Shown: one piece after another, positions 46,627 to 55,794 of the stretch | How positions within the stretch are numbered: the first letter of the stretch is position 1 | Layout of the letters: each line of letters starts with the position of its first letter | Origin: Candidatus Epulonipiscium viviparus | GTDB lineage: Bacteria; Bacillota; Clostridia; Lachnospirales; Cellulosilyticaceae | Direction: 5' to 3' | Assembly: GCF_030708075.1 (NCBI RefSeq) | Contig: NZ_CP117982.1 | Span: 1,048,528-1,112,527, forward strand | DNA length: 64,000 nt | Translations under genes and position numbers: made by a program | The notes under the pieces: model-generated | Seen by the model: the letters and a program-made list of their open reading frames with translations, nothing else | The model's database searches: none | Told to the model about the DNA's origin: nothing

Positions 46627-47454
46627 ATGAAAAGTAATTTAAAGCAAGAAATTCTTCATGCCAGCAACACTAAAGGAGCAATCGTGGGATTTAATGTTTT
46701 TGGATTTGAAGATGCTATTGCTGTAATTAGAGCAGCAGAAATTTGCAACTGTCCTACATTGTTGATGCTAAATAAATTGGCCACAAAGTATCTCTCAATA
46801 GAGTCTTGGGCAGGTATGTTGCTACCCTTAATCAAATGCGCTGCAGTACCCATTTCACTTCATCTTGATCATTGCCAAGATTTTAATACAATAGTGAGAG
46901 CAATACATTCGGGATTTAGTTCTGTAATGATTGATGGTTCTCAATATTCAGTAGACGAAAACATTGCAATGACAAGGGAAATTGTTAAAATAGCGCATTG
47001 CTTTGACGTGGCTGTAGAAGGTGAAATCGGCTCAGTTCCTTATGGCGATATACCTGGAACTAAAGATATAACAACTTCTACCGAAGAAGCCAAACGCTTT
47101 GTTACCGAAAGCGGGGTTGACTGGGTTGCTGTTGCCGTGGGGCAAATCCACCGTATGTATGAGCCTATAATGCGTATTAAATTTGACAGATTACATGAGA
47201 TCGAGCAAGCGATTGACACCCCTCTGGTTATTCACGGAGTTTCTGGCATCTATAAAGACGATCTACAACCATTAGTTGCTGGAAAAGTTGCTAAACTAAA
47301 TTTTGGCACTGGCATTCGAGTTGCGTTTGTTGAGACTTTGAAAAAAAGCATGGCAGAACAACCAAATCAATATGATAAATTAATTTTGGCCGAAGATGCC
47401 CAGATGGCAGTCACTCAAGAAGCAATTAAAGTAATGGAAAATTTAAAAATGTAA
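46627..47454 (+). CDS. iolJ: Class II aldolase, probable 6-phospho-5-dehydro-2-deoxygluconate aldolase
   Basis: A 275-residue zinc-dependent class II aldolase. The ATG at 46627 is chosen over a TTG at 46612, which lies before the GGGAG ribosome site. ISLHLDHCQDF, VMIDGSQYS, VEGEIGSVPYG and LVIHGVSGIY hold the metal- and phosphate-binding residues. It belongs with fructose-bisphosphate and tagatose-bisphosphate aldolases. Its position after iolC makes it the enzyme that splits the kinase product into dihydroxyacetone phosphate and malonate semialdehyde. Confidence 0.85.
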   Translation: MKSNLKQEILHASNTKGAIVGFNVFGFEDAIAVIRAAEICNCPTLLMLNKLATKYLSIESWAGMLLPLIKCAAVPISLHLDHCQDFNTIVRAIHSGFSSVMIDGSQYSVDENIAMTREIVKIAHCFDVAVEGEIGSVPYGDIPGTKDITTSTEEAKRFVTESGVDWVAVAVGQIHRMYEPIMRIKFDRLHEIEQAIDTPLVIHGVSGIYKDDLQPLVAGKVAKLNFGTGIRVAFVETLKKSMAEQPNQYDKLILAEDAQMAVTQEAIKVMENLKM

Positions 47455-47481
47455 ATAATTGTTATTAAGGAGAATGAGTAT

Positions 47482-49347
47482 ATGGCAACTAAAAAACTAA
47501 CCATGGCACAAGCTTTAGTAGAATTTTTGATTAACCAGTATATAGTGGTCGATGGCGTTGAAAGCAAGTTTGTTCATGGTGTTCTAGCAATTTTTGGACA
47601 TGGCAACGCAGTGGGGCTTGGTCAGGCACTCGAAGAATATCAAGATCAAATTAAATGTATTGCTGGCAAAAATGAACAGGAAATCGCACACGTTGGTGTC
47701 GGTTATGCAAAGCAAAGCAGACGACGCGCGATTTTTGCTTGCACCGCTTCTATGGGACCCGGATCTCTCAATATGGTAACAGCCGCTGGTACCGCATCTG
47801 TAAATAGAATTCCTATTTTATTTTTGCCATCTGAAGGCTTTTCGGATCGTCAGCCAGACCCTGCTCTACAACAAATGGAGCACGATCAAGATGCTACGCT
47901 AACAGCTAACGATGCCTTTAAAGCGGTCAGCAAATACTTTGATAGAATAGAGCGCCCTGTACAACTAATGACAGCCATGTTAAACGCTATGCGAACATTA
48001 ACTGATCCCGCAAAGACAGGAGCTGTTACAATTTGTATACCTCAAGATGTACAAGGTGAACCATATGATTATCCCGAAGAGTTTCTCCAAAAACGTTGTT
48101 GGTATGTGGATCGCGCAGAGCCTGGCAAAGACGTTATTAAAAGAGCAGTTGCAGCCATTCAAGCAGGCAAAAAACCTGTAATAGTATCTGGTGGCGGAAC
48201 TCGTTATAGTGACGCAGGAGATGAGTTAGTCGCTTTTGCCAATGAATTCCAAATTCCAATTACAGAAACGCAAGCTGGCAAAGGTGAAGTTTTATCTGAT
48301 GTTGATCTAAATCTTGGTGCTTCAGGAATTTGTGGAACGTTATCTGCCAATCTAATTTGTAAAAAAGCAGATATTATTTTAGCAGTTGGTACAAAACTAA
48401 ATGATTTCGTAACTAATTCTAAGGCCGGATATAGCAAAGATGCCCAGATCGTTTCTATCAATACAAATCGTATGGATGCGTTTAAATTAGAAGCAGTTTC
48501 GATTGTTGCAGATGCGCGCGAAGGAATTAAGGCCCTTGGTGATGCGCTTCGCAAAGTCGGATATAAAGCTGATTGGGGTACCGAACTATCTGAAGCTAAG
48601 CAAGCTTGGGCAGATATACGCCAATCACTTGCAAAATTAGAGGCCAAAAATGGTGAAAACTTAAATCAAACTAGAGTCCTTATGGAACTAAATCCTCTAT
48701 TAAAACATGATAATGTGGTTGTATCATCTGGTAGCTTACCTTCTGATTTAGAACGAATTTGGGAAGTTAATCATAAGGGCGGGTATCATGCCGAATATGG
48801 CTTCTCTTGCATGAGCTATGAAATATCTGGAGCATTGGGCGTTAAAATGTTTGATCCTAGCAGAGATGTCTATACTTTTATTGGCGACGGCGCCTTTATG
48901 ATGGGGCACTCTGATCTATATACTAGCATACAGGAACGCACCAAAATCAACGTATTGCTATTTAATAATAGCGGGCATCAATGTATTCATAATCTGCAAA
49001 AATGGCAAGGAATGGATAAAATGGGCTTTGCAACAGAATTTCGATATAGAGAAGCAAGCGGTAAATTAGACGGCAATCTAATCGATGTAAAATACGCCGA
49101 CCTCGCACGCGCATATGGTGCCAACTCTTGGCGTGTCACTACTATTGCAGAACTTCATGAAGCAATTGCTCTTAGTAGACAATCGGAGGTATCTACTTTA
49201 ATTGAAATTATGGTCGAACCCGGGACTATGACAGAAGGCTATGAACATTATTGGAGAGTTGGTACAGCAGAAGTTGCAAAAAAAGATAGTGTAGTAAAAG
49301 CCTGTAAAGAAATGAAAGCTGGATTGGAATACGCAAGATGGTATTAA
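47482..49347 (+). CDS. iolD: 3D-(3,5/4)-trihydroxycyclohexane-1,2-dione hydrolase
   Basis: A 621-residue thiamine diphosphate enzyme, the usual IolD length. The N-terminal pyrimidine domain carries GHGNAVGLGQALEEY and GKNEQEIAHVGVGYA. The C-terminal cofactor site reads FIGDGAFMMGHSDLYT with the downstream FNNSGHQ. It hydrolytically opens the cyclic dione made by IolE to 5-deoxyglucuronate, the substrate of IolB encoded further along. It has an AAGGAGA ribosome site, and is 27 bases after iolJ. Confidence 0.94.
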   Translation: MATKKLTMAQALVEFLINQYIVVDGVESKFVHGVLAIFGHGNAVGLGQALEEYQDQIKCIAGKNEQEIAHVGVGYAKQSRRRAIFACTASMGPGSLNMVTAAGTASVNRIPILFLPSEGFSDRQPDPALQQMEHDQDATLTANDAFKAVSKYFDRIERPVQLMTAMLNAMRTLTDPAKTGAVTICIPQDVQGEPYDYPEEFLQKRCWYVDRAEPGKDVIKRAVAAIQAGKKPVIVSGGGTRYSDAGDELVAFANEFQIPITETQAGKGEVLSDVDLNLGASGICGTLSANLICKKADIILAVGTKLNDFVTNSKAGYSKDAQIVSINTNRMDAFKLEAVSIVADAREGIKALGDALRKVGYKADWGTELSEAKQAWADIRQSLAKLEAKNGENLNQTRVLMELNPLLKHDNVVVSSGSLPSDLERIWEVNHKGGYHAEYGFSCMSYEISGALGVKMFDPSRDVYTFIGDGAFMMGHSDLYTSIQERTKINVLLFNNSGHQCIHNLQKWQGMDKMGFATEFRYREASGKLDGNLIDVKYADLARAYGANSWRVTTIAELHEAIALSRQSEVSTLIEIMVEPGTMTEGYEHYWRVGTAEVAKKDSVVKACKEMKAGLEYARWY

Positions 49348-49369
49348 TCACATATTTGGAGGTATTGGC

Positions 49370-50197
49370 ATGATAAAAAAATCATTGCACGTTAAATCAA
49401 TTTATAGAAGTAATATAATATCTGATATTCGCATTGCCAAAGAAGCTGGCTACGATGCTATAGAAGCCGTGGGATCTAAAGTATTAAATTATCTTGAGTC
49501 TGGCAATTCGATTGACTATCTAAAAGAAACTTTACAAAAATATGATATGAAAATCGTTAGCGTAAATGATATAGCTCATTGCGAACGCACAGATCCAGAA
49601 AATGTAAAACGCATTATAGAAGAGGCGCATGCTTTATCTAGCTTTTGTCAAGCAGTTGGCAGCCCTACTATCCAGCTTGTTCCATTATGTGCACACGAAG
49701 GCAAGCCATGGGAGCAAATCCTGGAACTTACAGCATCTAGTGTAAATCAGATTTTGGACATTGGCGCGCAATATGGAGTACGTTTTCAATTAGAGCCAGT
49801 TGCTTGGTCACCTATAAATTCTCTAAATAAAGGAATGGAGTTTATTAAATATACAGGGCGCCCTAATTTTGGTACAGTAATCGACTTTTGGCACCTATAT
49901 TATGGCCAAGGCACCACATATGATGACGTTGCCAACTTAGATAAAAAGTATATCTATAACATTCATTTTTGCGATGGAACCCGCAATCCGGCTGGTACAG
50001 TATGTGATGAGGAAGTCCTACGCGGCGTTTATGCAGGAGAAGGAGATATCGATTTACCAAAATGGGTTGAAGCCGTTAAAAAAACCGGTTATGACGGGTA
50101 TTGGTCGTATGAACTTATCAGCCGCAAACACTGGGAGCACGATACCAAAGAAGTTGCAGAAAAAACTAAAGCGCTACTAGATAAGTATTTAGATTAG
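49370..50197 (+). CDS. Sugar phosphate isomerase/epimerase, IolI-like inosose isomerase
   Basis: A 275-residue TIM barrel of the AP-endonuclease-2/xylose-isomerase-like family. RFQLEPVAW, TVIDFWHLYY, YIYNIHFCDG and the end region VYAGEGDIDLPKWVEAV and WSYELISRKHW give the metal-binding Glu/Asp/His/Glu set and closely follow the plan of IolI, which interconverts inososes. This would let the pathway accept other inositol stereoisomers. It starts 22 bases after iolD, with TTGGAGG upstream. The specific substrate is inferred from family and context. Confidence 0.75.
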   Translation: MIKKSLHVKSIYRSNIISDIRIAKEAGYDAIEAVGSKVLNYLESGNSIDYLKETLQKYDMKIVSVNDIAHCERTDPENVKRIIEEAHALSSFCQAVGSPTIQLVPLCAHEGKPWEQILELTASSVNQILDIGAQYGVRFQLEPVAWSPINSLNKGMEFIKYTGRPNFGTVIDFWHLYYGQGTTYDDVANLDKKYIYNIHFCDGTRNPAGTVCDEEVLRGVYAGEGDIDLPKWVEAVKKTGYDGYWSYELISRKHWEHDTKEVAEKTKALLDKYLD

Positions 50198-50206
50198 GAG
50201 AATATT

Positions 50207-50998
50207 ATGAAACTAAAACAGGATCAGCCATTTGCTGTTGGATATAATAGCATCACAGAACTAGATGGCAAACATTCAGAAATGCTTATGGATTATGGCA
50301 TCTTAAAATTAGAAGCCGGCACGGTATTTAGTGATACTAAACCGTTAGAGAAAGTTTTTTTATTGATGTATGGTGAAATTGAGGTCACATTTAACGGTGA
50401 AACTCATGTTGGAAAAAGAAGCTGCTACCTTAATGATGATGTATGGGTGTTAAACGTACCTAAAGATGTGGATGTTGTCATTACAGGTTTAGCTGCAGAT
50501 AGTGAAGTTGCAATTACCCGAACCGAAAACGACATTATCTTTGCTCCAACTATCTATACTGCAGAAAATTCAGTGCGTGAAATTCGAGGAAAAGGCTTTA
50601 TGAACGAAGCCGGCACTCGTATTGTTAGAACTTTTATGGATAAAAAATTAGCTCCACACTCAAATATTATGATTGGAGAAGATGTGCACTATCCAGGTAA
50701 GTGGTCTGGATTTCCATCGCATTCACATGAGCAACCTGAAATTTACTATTATAAATTTTACCCCGAAAATGGATTCGGTTTATTAAAATTGGGCGACGAA
50801 GGTGTATTAATGGAGCACAACGATACTGTAAAGATTGAACCAAACTTAGTCCATCCTCAGGTAGCTGCACCAGGATATGCTATGTATTATGTATGGGTAA
50901 TCCGCCATTTAGAAAACAATCCATATATCAAACCAACTTTTGAAAAAGAGCATCTGTGGGTTGAGCAAGAGGGCGCAAAATATTGGCCAGAAATTTAA
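50207..50998 (+). CDS. iolB: 5-deoxy-glucuronate isomerase
   Basis: A 263-residue two-cupin protein of the KduI/IolB family. The metal site SGFPSHSHEQPEIYYYKF, with its two histidines and glutamate, and the later LVHPQVAAPGYAMYYVWVIRH are typical. It isomerises 5-deoxy-glucuronate to 5-dehydro-2-deoxy-gluconate, linking IolD to IolC. It is nine bases after the preceding gene, with an AGGAG ribosome site. Confidence 0.93.
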   Translation: MKLKQDQPFAVGYNSITELDGKHSEMLMDYGILKLEAGTVFSDTKPLEKVFLLMYGEIEVTFNGETHVGKRSCYLNDDVWVLNVPKDVDVVITGLAADSEVAITRTENDIIFAPTIYTAENSVREIRGKGFMNEAGTRIVRTFMDKKLAPHSNIMIGEDVHYPGKWSGFPSHSHEQPEIYYYKFYPENGFGLLKLGDEGVLMEHNDTVKIEPNLVHPQVAAPGYAMYYVWVIRHLENNPYIKPTFEKEHLWVEQEGAKYWPEI

Positions 50999-51029
50999 TT
51001 AATATATTTGTCAGTAGAGGAGGTGAATA

Positions 51030-51959
51030 ATGAAAATAACAGGCGCTCCAGGATGCTGGGGAATTGAAGATACCACCAATCCCTACAATCCTGCGTATCA
51101 AAAAGTTTTAGACGAAGCTTCTCTAGCTGGATATACGGGTATCGAACTTGGTCCTTATGGATATTTACCAACCGATACTTCTATCCTCAACAGAGAGCTT
51201 GCAATACGCCATCTTAAGATAATAGCAGGCACAATGTATGACGAGCTGTCAATTGCAGCAAATCGAGAATATCTTATCGCTAAAACGCACCAAATTTGCC
51301 AGATTTTATCAAATTTAGAAGCTGAGATTACCCCAGAAGACCAGCTATCTTTTTCACCACCATATCTAGTAGTAATTGATGCGGTGAATCCACAAAGAAG
51401 CAAAACTGCGGGGCTTCCAGACGAGGCTATCCGATTGGATGATCAAGCTTGGGATACTTTGGTAGACAATATTGTTGCCATTTGCTTAGTAGCTAAAAGC
51501 TATGGGATACGCCCAGTCTTGCATCCTCATGCTGGTGGATTTATTGAGTTTGCTGATGAAATTGATAAGATCGCGGCAGATATCGGCAACAATATCATGG
51601 GATTTTGCTTAGACACTGGGCATCTTTATTATTCCAAAATGAATCCTGTGGAATGGCTAGATAAATATTACTGCCGGCTAGATTATATCCATTTCAAAGA
51701 CATTAACTATGATATTTATCAAACTGAAATTGCTAATCACACTGGTTTTTTTGAAGCATGCGCACTGGGAGTTATGTGCCCGATTGGGACTGGATGCATT
51801 GATTACGCAGCCATTTATGATTTTTTAATAGCTAAAGATTACAAGGGCTATATAACAATCGAGCAAGAACGCGATCCTCGCGATAGTAGCAACAGCTTAG
51901 CAGATGTCAAAGCTAGTGTTAATTATTTAAAGAAAATAGGTTATCAAACTAATATGTAA
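51030..51959 (+). CDS. Sugar phosphate isomerase/epimerase, TIM-barrel, role unassigned
   Basis: A 309-residue TIM barrel beginning ITGAPGCWGIEDTTNPYNPA, with AGYTGIELGPYGYLP, VLHPHAGGFIEF, GFCLDTGHLYY, YIHFKDIN and GYITIEQERDP. These carry the metal ligands of the IolE/IolI superfamily. It is the second of three such barrels in this operon and differs clearly from both the IolI-like protein and IolE. It may handle a different inosose or a related polyol. The start has an AGAGGAGG site. Confidence 0.72.
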   Translation: MKITGAPGCWGIEDTTNPYNPAYQKVLDEASLAGYTGIELGPYGYLPTDTSILNRELAIRHLKIIAGTMYDELSIAANREYLIAKTHQICQILSNLEAEITPEDQLSFSPPYLVVIDAVNPQRSKTAGLPDEAIRLDDQAWDTLVDNIVAICLVAKSYGIRPVLHPHAGGFIEFADEIDKIAADIGNNIMGFCLDTGHLYYSKMNPVEWLDKYYCRLDYIHFKDINYDIYQTEIANHTGFFEACALGVMCPIGTGCIDYAAIYDFLIAKDYKGYITIEQERDPRDSSNSLADVKASVNYLKKIGYQTNM

Positions 51960-51978
51960 ATAAAAGGAGATTAATATT

Positions 51979-52869
51979 ATGATGAAAGTGCAATATGGCT
52001 GCGCGCCAATCAACTGGTCAAATGATGATTTACACGAATTAGGTGGAGAGCTTACGTATCAGCAATGCCTCAGCGAAATGGCTCTTGCTGGATACAAAGG
52101 CAGCGAAGGTGGCTGGAAATATCCTAAAGAATTTGATGTAATAAAAAAAGCTCTGGATCTTAGAGACTTAGTTATTTGCAACATGTGGTTTAGCAGTTTC
52201 TTTACAACATTTAAAAACGAAGAAACTTATGCCGAATTTGACAAGCATATGGACTACACTTATGCACTAGGGGCGCGAGTTATTGGAGTAGGGGAATGCG
52301 GCGTTACTGTTCATGGCAATCGCGATATTCCTCTTATGAAAAATCGACCTATTTTAACAGATGAGCAATTCAACAATTTATGTACCGGGCTTAACGAGCT
52401 AGGCAAACGTGCCAAAGCTAAGGGAATGAAAGTTTGCTTCCATGCACACGTTGGAACCGGAATCGAAACTCTCGAAGAAATTGACAGATTGATGGCAAAC
52501 ACTGATCCTGAGCTAGTGTTCTTAACTTATGATACAGGACATTGTACTGTTGCAGGTGAAGATGCGGCAAAAGTTCTTGCAAAGCATATTAAGCGCGTGG
52601 GGCACGTTCATGTTAAAGATGTTAGAGGAAGTGTATTGCAGCGTGTTAGAGAAGATAATCTTAGCTTTTTAGAAGGCGTTTTAGAGGGAATGTTTACAGT
52701 ACCTGGCGATGGAACAGAAGTTAAGTGGGATGAAGTCTTTAAAATTTTAAATGATAACAATTATGAAGGATGGATAGTTGTAGAAGCCGAGCAGGACCCG
52801 GCAATTGCAGATCCATTAGAATACGCTCAAAAAGCACGTGCATTTATGAAGGAAAAAACTGGCATTTAA
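51979..52869 (+). CDS. iolE: Inosose dehydratase
   Basis: A 296-residue TIM barrel with the IolE start YGCAPINWSNDDLHELGGEL and TYQQCLSEMALAGYKGSE. CFHAHVGTGIET, LVFLTYDTGHCT, VGHVHVKDVR and WIVVEAEQDPA hold the metal site. It removes water from 2-keto-myo-inositol to give the cyclic dione used by IolD. It has an AAAGGAGA site. The ATG at 51982 directly after the first is an equally possible start. Confidence 0.92.
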   Translation: MMKVQYGCAPINWSNDDLHELGGELTYQQCLSEMALAGYKGSEGGWKYPKEFDVIKKALDLRDLVICNMWFSSFFTTFKNEETYAEFDKHMDYTYALGARVIGVGECGVTVHGNRDIPLMKNRPILTDEQFNNLCTGLNELGKRAKAKGMKVCFHAHVGTGIETLEEIDRLMANTDPELVFLTYDTGHCTVAGEDAAKVLAKHIKRVGHVHVKDVRGSVLQRVREDNLSFLEGVLEGMFTVPGDGTEVKWDEVFKILNDNNYEGWIVVEAEQDPAIADPLEYAQKARAFMKEKTGI

Positions 52870-52926
52870 TTCTTTACTGTTACGAGTACGATCTATTAAA
52901 TCTAATCATTGGAGGTAGTTATATTT

Positions 52927-54090
52927 ATGTTTAATGAGGAATTACTTCAAGGCAAATCACTTAGATGGGGAATGGTAGGAGGCGGTCGCGGAAGCGAAGT
53001 TGGCTATTTACACCGTGGCAGCGCATTACGCGACAATGCATTTACTTTAGTCGCAGGAGCATTTGATATAGATCCACAAAGATGCATTTCATTTGGCGAA
53101 AATTTGGGAATTGCTCGCGACAGATTGTATTCCAATTATCAAGAGATGTTTGCAGAAGAGGCAAAACGACCAGATGGAATCGAAGTAGTCTCTATCGCAA
53201 CTCCAAACTCAACGCACTTCGAAATAGCAAAAGCAGCTTTGGAAGCCAACTTGCATGTCATCTGCGAAAAGCCTCTTTGCTTTACTGTTGAGCAAGCACA
53301 AGAACTAATCGATTTAACCGAAAAGAAGAACCGAGTTTTTGGCGTAACTTATGGATACACTGGCGCTCAGATGCTGCATCAGGCCAGAAAAATGGTAGAA
53401 AATGGAGATTTAGGCGAAATTCGTGTAATCAACATGCAATTTGCACATGGCTTCCATTCATCTGAAGTAGAAACTAGTAGTGCGGGTGCAAAATGGCGTG
53501 TTACCCCAGAAATTGCTGGCCAAACTTATGTATTAGCAGATATCGGTACCCACGCATTCTTTTTATCAGAAGTAATTGCTCCTCAACTGAAAGTTAAAGA
53601 ACTCTTGTGTACACGCCAAAGTTTTATTAAAAGCAGAGCTCCACTAGAAGACAATGCTGTTGTACTTTTGCAATACGAAAACGGAGCTATTGGCAACCTA
53701 TGGGCAAGCGCCGTAAACGCAGGCTCAATGCACCAGCATAAAATACGTGTTATAGGTTCCAAAGCAAGTATTGAGTGGTGGGATGAGCATCCAAATCAGC
53801 TAAAATATGAAATTCAAGGCGAACCAGCCAGAGTTCTAGACAGAGGAATGGGCTACTTGTATCAAGATGAAACAATTAACTGCGACAGAGCCGGCGGCGG
53901 TCATGCAGAGGGATTATTTGATTCTTGGGCCAATTTATATCACAGATTTGCAGTTGCAATACATGCAAAAAACAATAATCAAGAAGTAAAAATCAACTAT
54001 CCAAGCGTATATGACGGTGCTGAAGGAGTAAAATTCTTAGCAAAATGTGTAGAGTCAGCAAATAGTGGCTCAACTTGGGTAAATTATTAA
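52927..54090 (+). CDS. Gfo/Idh/MocA-family oxidoreductase, probable inositol dehydrogenase
   Basis: A 387-residue NAD(P)-dependent oxidoreductase. The ATG at 52927 is chosen, since the TTG at 52909 lies inside the GGAGG site. The Rossmann start GMVGGGRGSEVGYLHR is followed by SIATPNSTHFEIAKAALEA and the catalytic lysine in VICEKPL; YVLADIGTHAFFLSEV supplies the later His. In this operon it most likely oxidises myo-, scyllo- or another inositol to an inosose, filling the place of IolG. It is longer than typical IolG (about 340 residues), so a different isomer or a modified substrate is possible. Confidence 0.82.
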   Translation: MFNEELLQGKSLRWGMVGGGRGSEVGYLHRGSALRDNAFTLVAGAFDIDPQRCISFGENLGIARDRLYSNYQEMFAEEAKRPDGIEVVSIATPNSTHFEIAKAALEANLHVICEKPLCFTVEQAQELIDLTEKKNRVFGVTYGYTGAQMLHQARKMVENGDLGEIRVINMQFAHGFHSSEVETSSAGAKWRVTPEIAGQTYVLADIGTHAFFLSEVIAPQLKVKELLCTRQSFIKSRAPLEDNAVVLLQYENGAIGNLWASAVNAGSMHQHKIRVIGSKASIEWWDEHPNQLKYEIQGEPARVLDRGMGYLYQDETINCDRAGGGHAEGLFDSWANLYHRFAVAIHAKNNNQEVKINYPSVYDGAEGVKFLAKCVESANSGSTWVNY

Positions 54091-54108
54091 GCTGCAATAG
54101 TTCTAAAC

Positions 54109-54138
54109 TCCTTCTCTTTTGCTTTTTGAAGAGAAGGA
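54109..54138 (+). other. Ten-pair hairpin between oxidoreductase and transporter genes
   Basis: TCCTTCTCTT and AAGAGAAGGA form a perfect ten-base-pair stem with a ten-base loop. No T-run follows, so it is more likely an mRNA processing or stabilising element than a terminator. Confidence 0.5.
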
Positions 54139-54211
54139 TGCTACATACAGATAATATACAAAATAAATCATTTAACATTATATTCTTACTAACCAGAAGG
54201 AGGAATTATAT

Positions 54212-55627
54212 ATGAGTACTACAACAGAAACAAGAGTATCATCAATCGATCAAGCCATGGTTAAAGTTCCATTAGTTACGAAATTAGCTTATGGAAGCGG
54301 AGATGTTGCCTGCAATTTAGTTTTTGGAACCATTACCGCGCTTCTCACATTATTTTATACAGATTATGTTGGAATATCACCATTAATAATTGGTAATATC
54401 ATGCTTATTTCAAGAGTATTTGATGGCATATCAGACGTTATAGTAGGATACTTGGTATCGCATACACACACAAAGTGGGGTCAATCACGACCGTGGATAC
54501 TTTGGTCATCAATACCATTTTGCCTTTCATTAATTTTGCTATTTTCAGTACCAACACAATCATCGGATCTAGTAAAAATGATCTATATTTTTATAACGTA
54601 TAATTTCTGCAACACCGTGTGTTTTACAGCATTAAATCTCCCTTACGGAAGCCTCTCCGCTATGTTAACACGCGATTCCAAAGAACGTGATTTGGTTTCG
54701 GTATTTCGTATGGCGATGTCACCATTTGGTCGAATATTAGTTAGTATGTCTACCATCCCTTTAGTCAAAGCACTGGGAAATACTCAACAAGCATTTGTTA
54801 TTACTGCAACTATATGGGCTGCATTAGCCTTAATTTTGCTAATATTTTGCTTTGTAAAATGCGAAGAAAAAGTAGCAGTCGTTGTACCCGAAAAGAAAGA
54901 GAAAGTAGCAGGGCAAGCGAAACGTTCATTTATGGCTATTGTAACCAATAAATATTTCTGGCTTGTATGCTTATTTTGGATTTTTCAAAACGCAGCTGTA
55001 GGAGTAGTAGGAATATTACTTCCTTATTATAGTAAATATATTCTCCTAAACGATACTTGGATGTATAGTACAATTTACTTTGCCGAAACAATTAGTATTA
55101 TAATCGGAGTTATGATCTCACCTCTTTTTATGAGAAAAATCGGTAAACGAAACTTGCTTGTCATTGGATCTATTATTGCAATAGTGGGTCAAATCCTATT
55201 TATGTTAAACCCTTACTCATTTCCAATTGCAGTTCTATCTGCCATTATACGTGGTATTGGGGCCGCACCGCTAAATGCTGTTGTATTCGGAATGTTATGT
55301 GATGTTGTAGAATACGGTCAATGGAAAACAGGGCTTCGTCAAGAGGCATATTTGTTCTCTGCAGGTTCAGTGGGCACCAAAATTGGCCCTGGAATTGTTG
55401 CAGCTATCGTAACAGGCATGTTAACCGCCGGTGGATATATTTCATCCAGTTCAGGTGGCGCTGTGCAACCACAAGAAGCATTAGATACGATTGTATTCTT
55501 GTATCAATGGGCTCCACTAGTTATTTGGGTTGTAGTTTTAATAGGCGGTTTGCTATATGGTTTGGATAAAATTTATCCACAAATCATGGAGGACCTTGCA
55601 GAGCGTGAAGCTAGAGGCGAAATGTAG
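54212..55627 (+). CDS. GPH-family cation symporter, probable polyol or glycoside importer
   Basis: A 471-residue membrane protein with about twelve spans. LAYGSGDVACNLVFGTITALLTLFY and ISRVFDGISDVIVGYLVSHTH are signatures of the glycoside-pentoside-hexuronide:cation symporters. It ends the iol operon, where an IolT/IolF-type major facilitator would usually stand. The likely cargo is an inositol or an inositol conjugate, by context only. AAGGAGG precedes the ATG. Confidence 0.85.
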   Translation: MSTTTETRVSSIDQAMVKVPLVTKLAYGSGDVACNLVFGTITALLTLFYTDYVGISPLIIGNIMLISRVFDGISDVIVGYLVSHTHTKWGQSRPWILWSSIPFCLSLILLFSVPTQSSDLVKMIYIFITYNFCNTVCFTALNLPYGSLSAMLTRDSKERDLVSVFRMAMSPFGRILVSMSTIPLVKALGNTQQAFVITATIWAALALILLIFCFVKCEEKVAVVVPEKKEKVAGQAKRSFMAIVTNKYFWLVCLFWIFQNAAVGVVGILLPYYSKYILLNDTWMYSTIYFAETISIIIGVMISPLFMRKIGKRNLLVIGSIIAIVGQILFMLNPYSFPIAVLSAIIRGIGAAPLNAVVFGMLCDVVEYGQWKTGLRQEAYLFSAGSVGTKIGPGIVAAIVTGMLTAGGYISSSSGGAVQPQEALDTIVFLYQWAPLVIWVVVLIGGLLYGLDKIYPQIMEDLAEREARGEM

Positions 55628-55667
55628 CAATAATAAAAATACAAAAGATACATATTAAAACACGAAA

Positions 55668-55706
55668 AACCCCCTTCTTATATAAAACAGAGGGGGTTAT
55701 TTTTTG
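55668..55706. terminator. Terminator of the iol operon
   Basis: AACCCCCT and AGGGGGTT form an eight-pair stem with a T-run after it. The A-run before it means it may also work on the other strand. Confidence 0.85.
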
Positions 55707-55748
55707 CCTAAACATCAATTTGCATTTATAATACATTATTTTAAGCAT

Positions 55749-55782
55749 CAAAAAACCCCTTTCTATACAAAAATGAAAGGGG
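55749..55782 (-). terminator. Terminator of the tilS-hpt-ftsH operon
   Basis: On the minus strand CCCCTTTC and GAAAGGGG form an eight-pair stem followed by six T. It lies just past the ftsH stop codon. Confidence 0.85.
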
Positions 55783-55794
55783 TCATCTTTTTAT

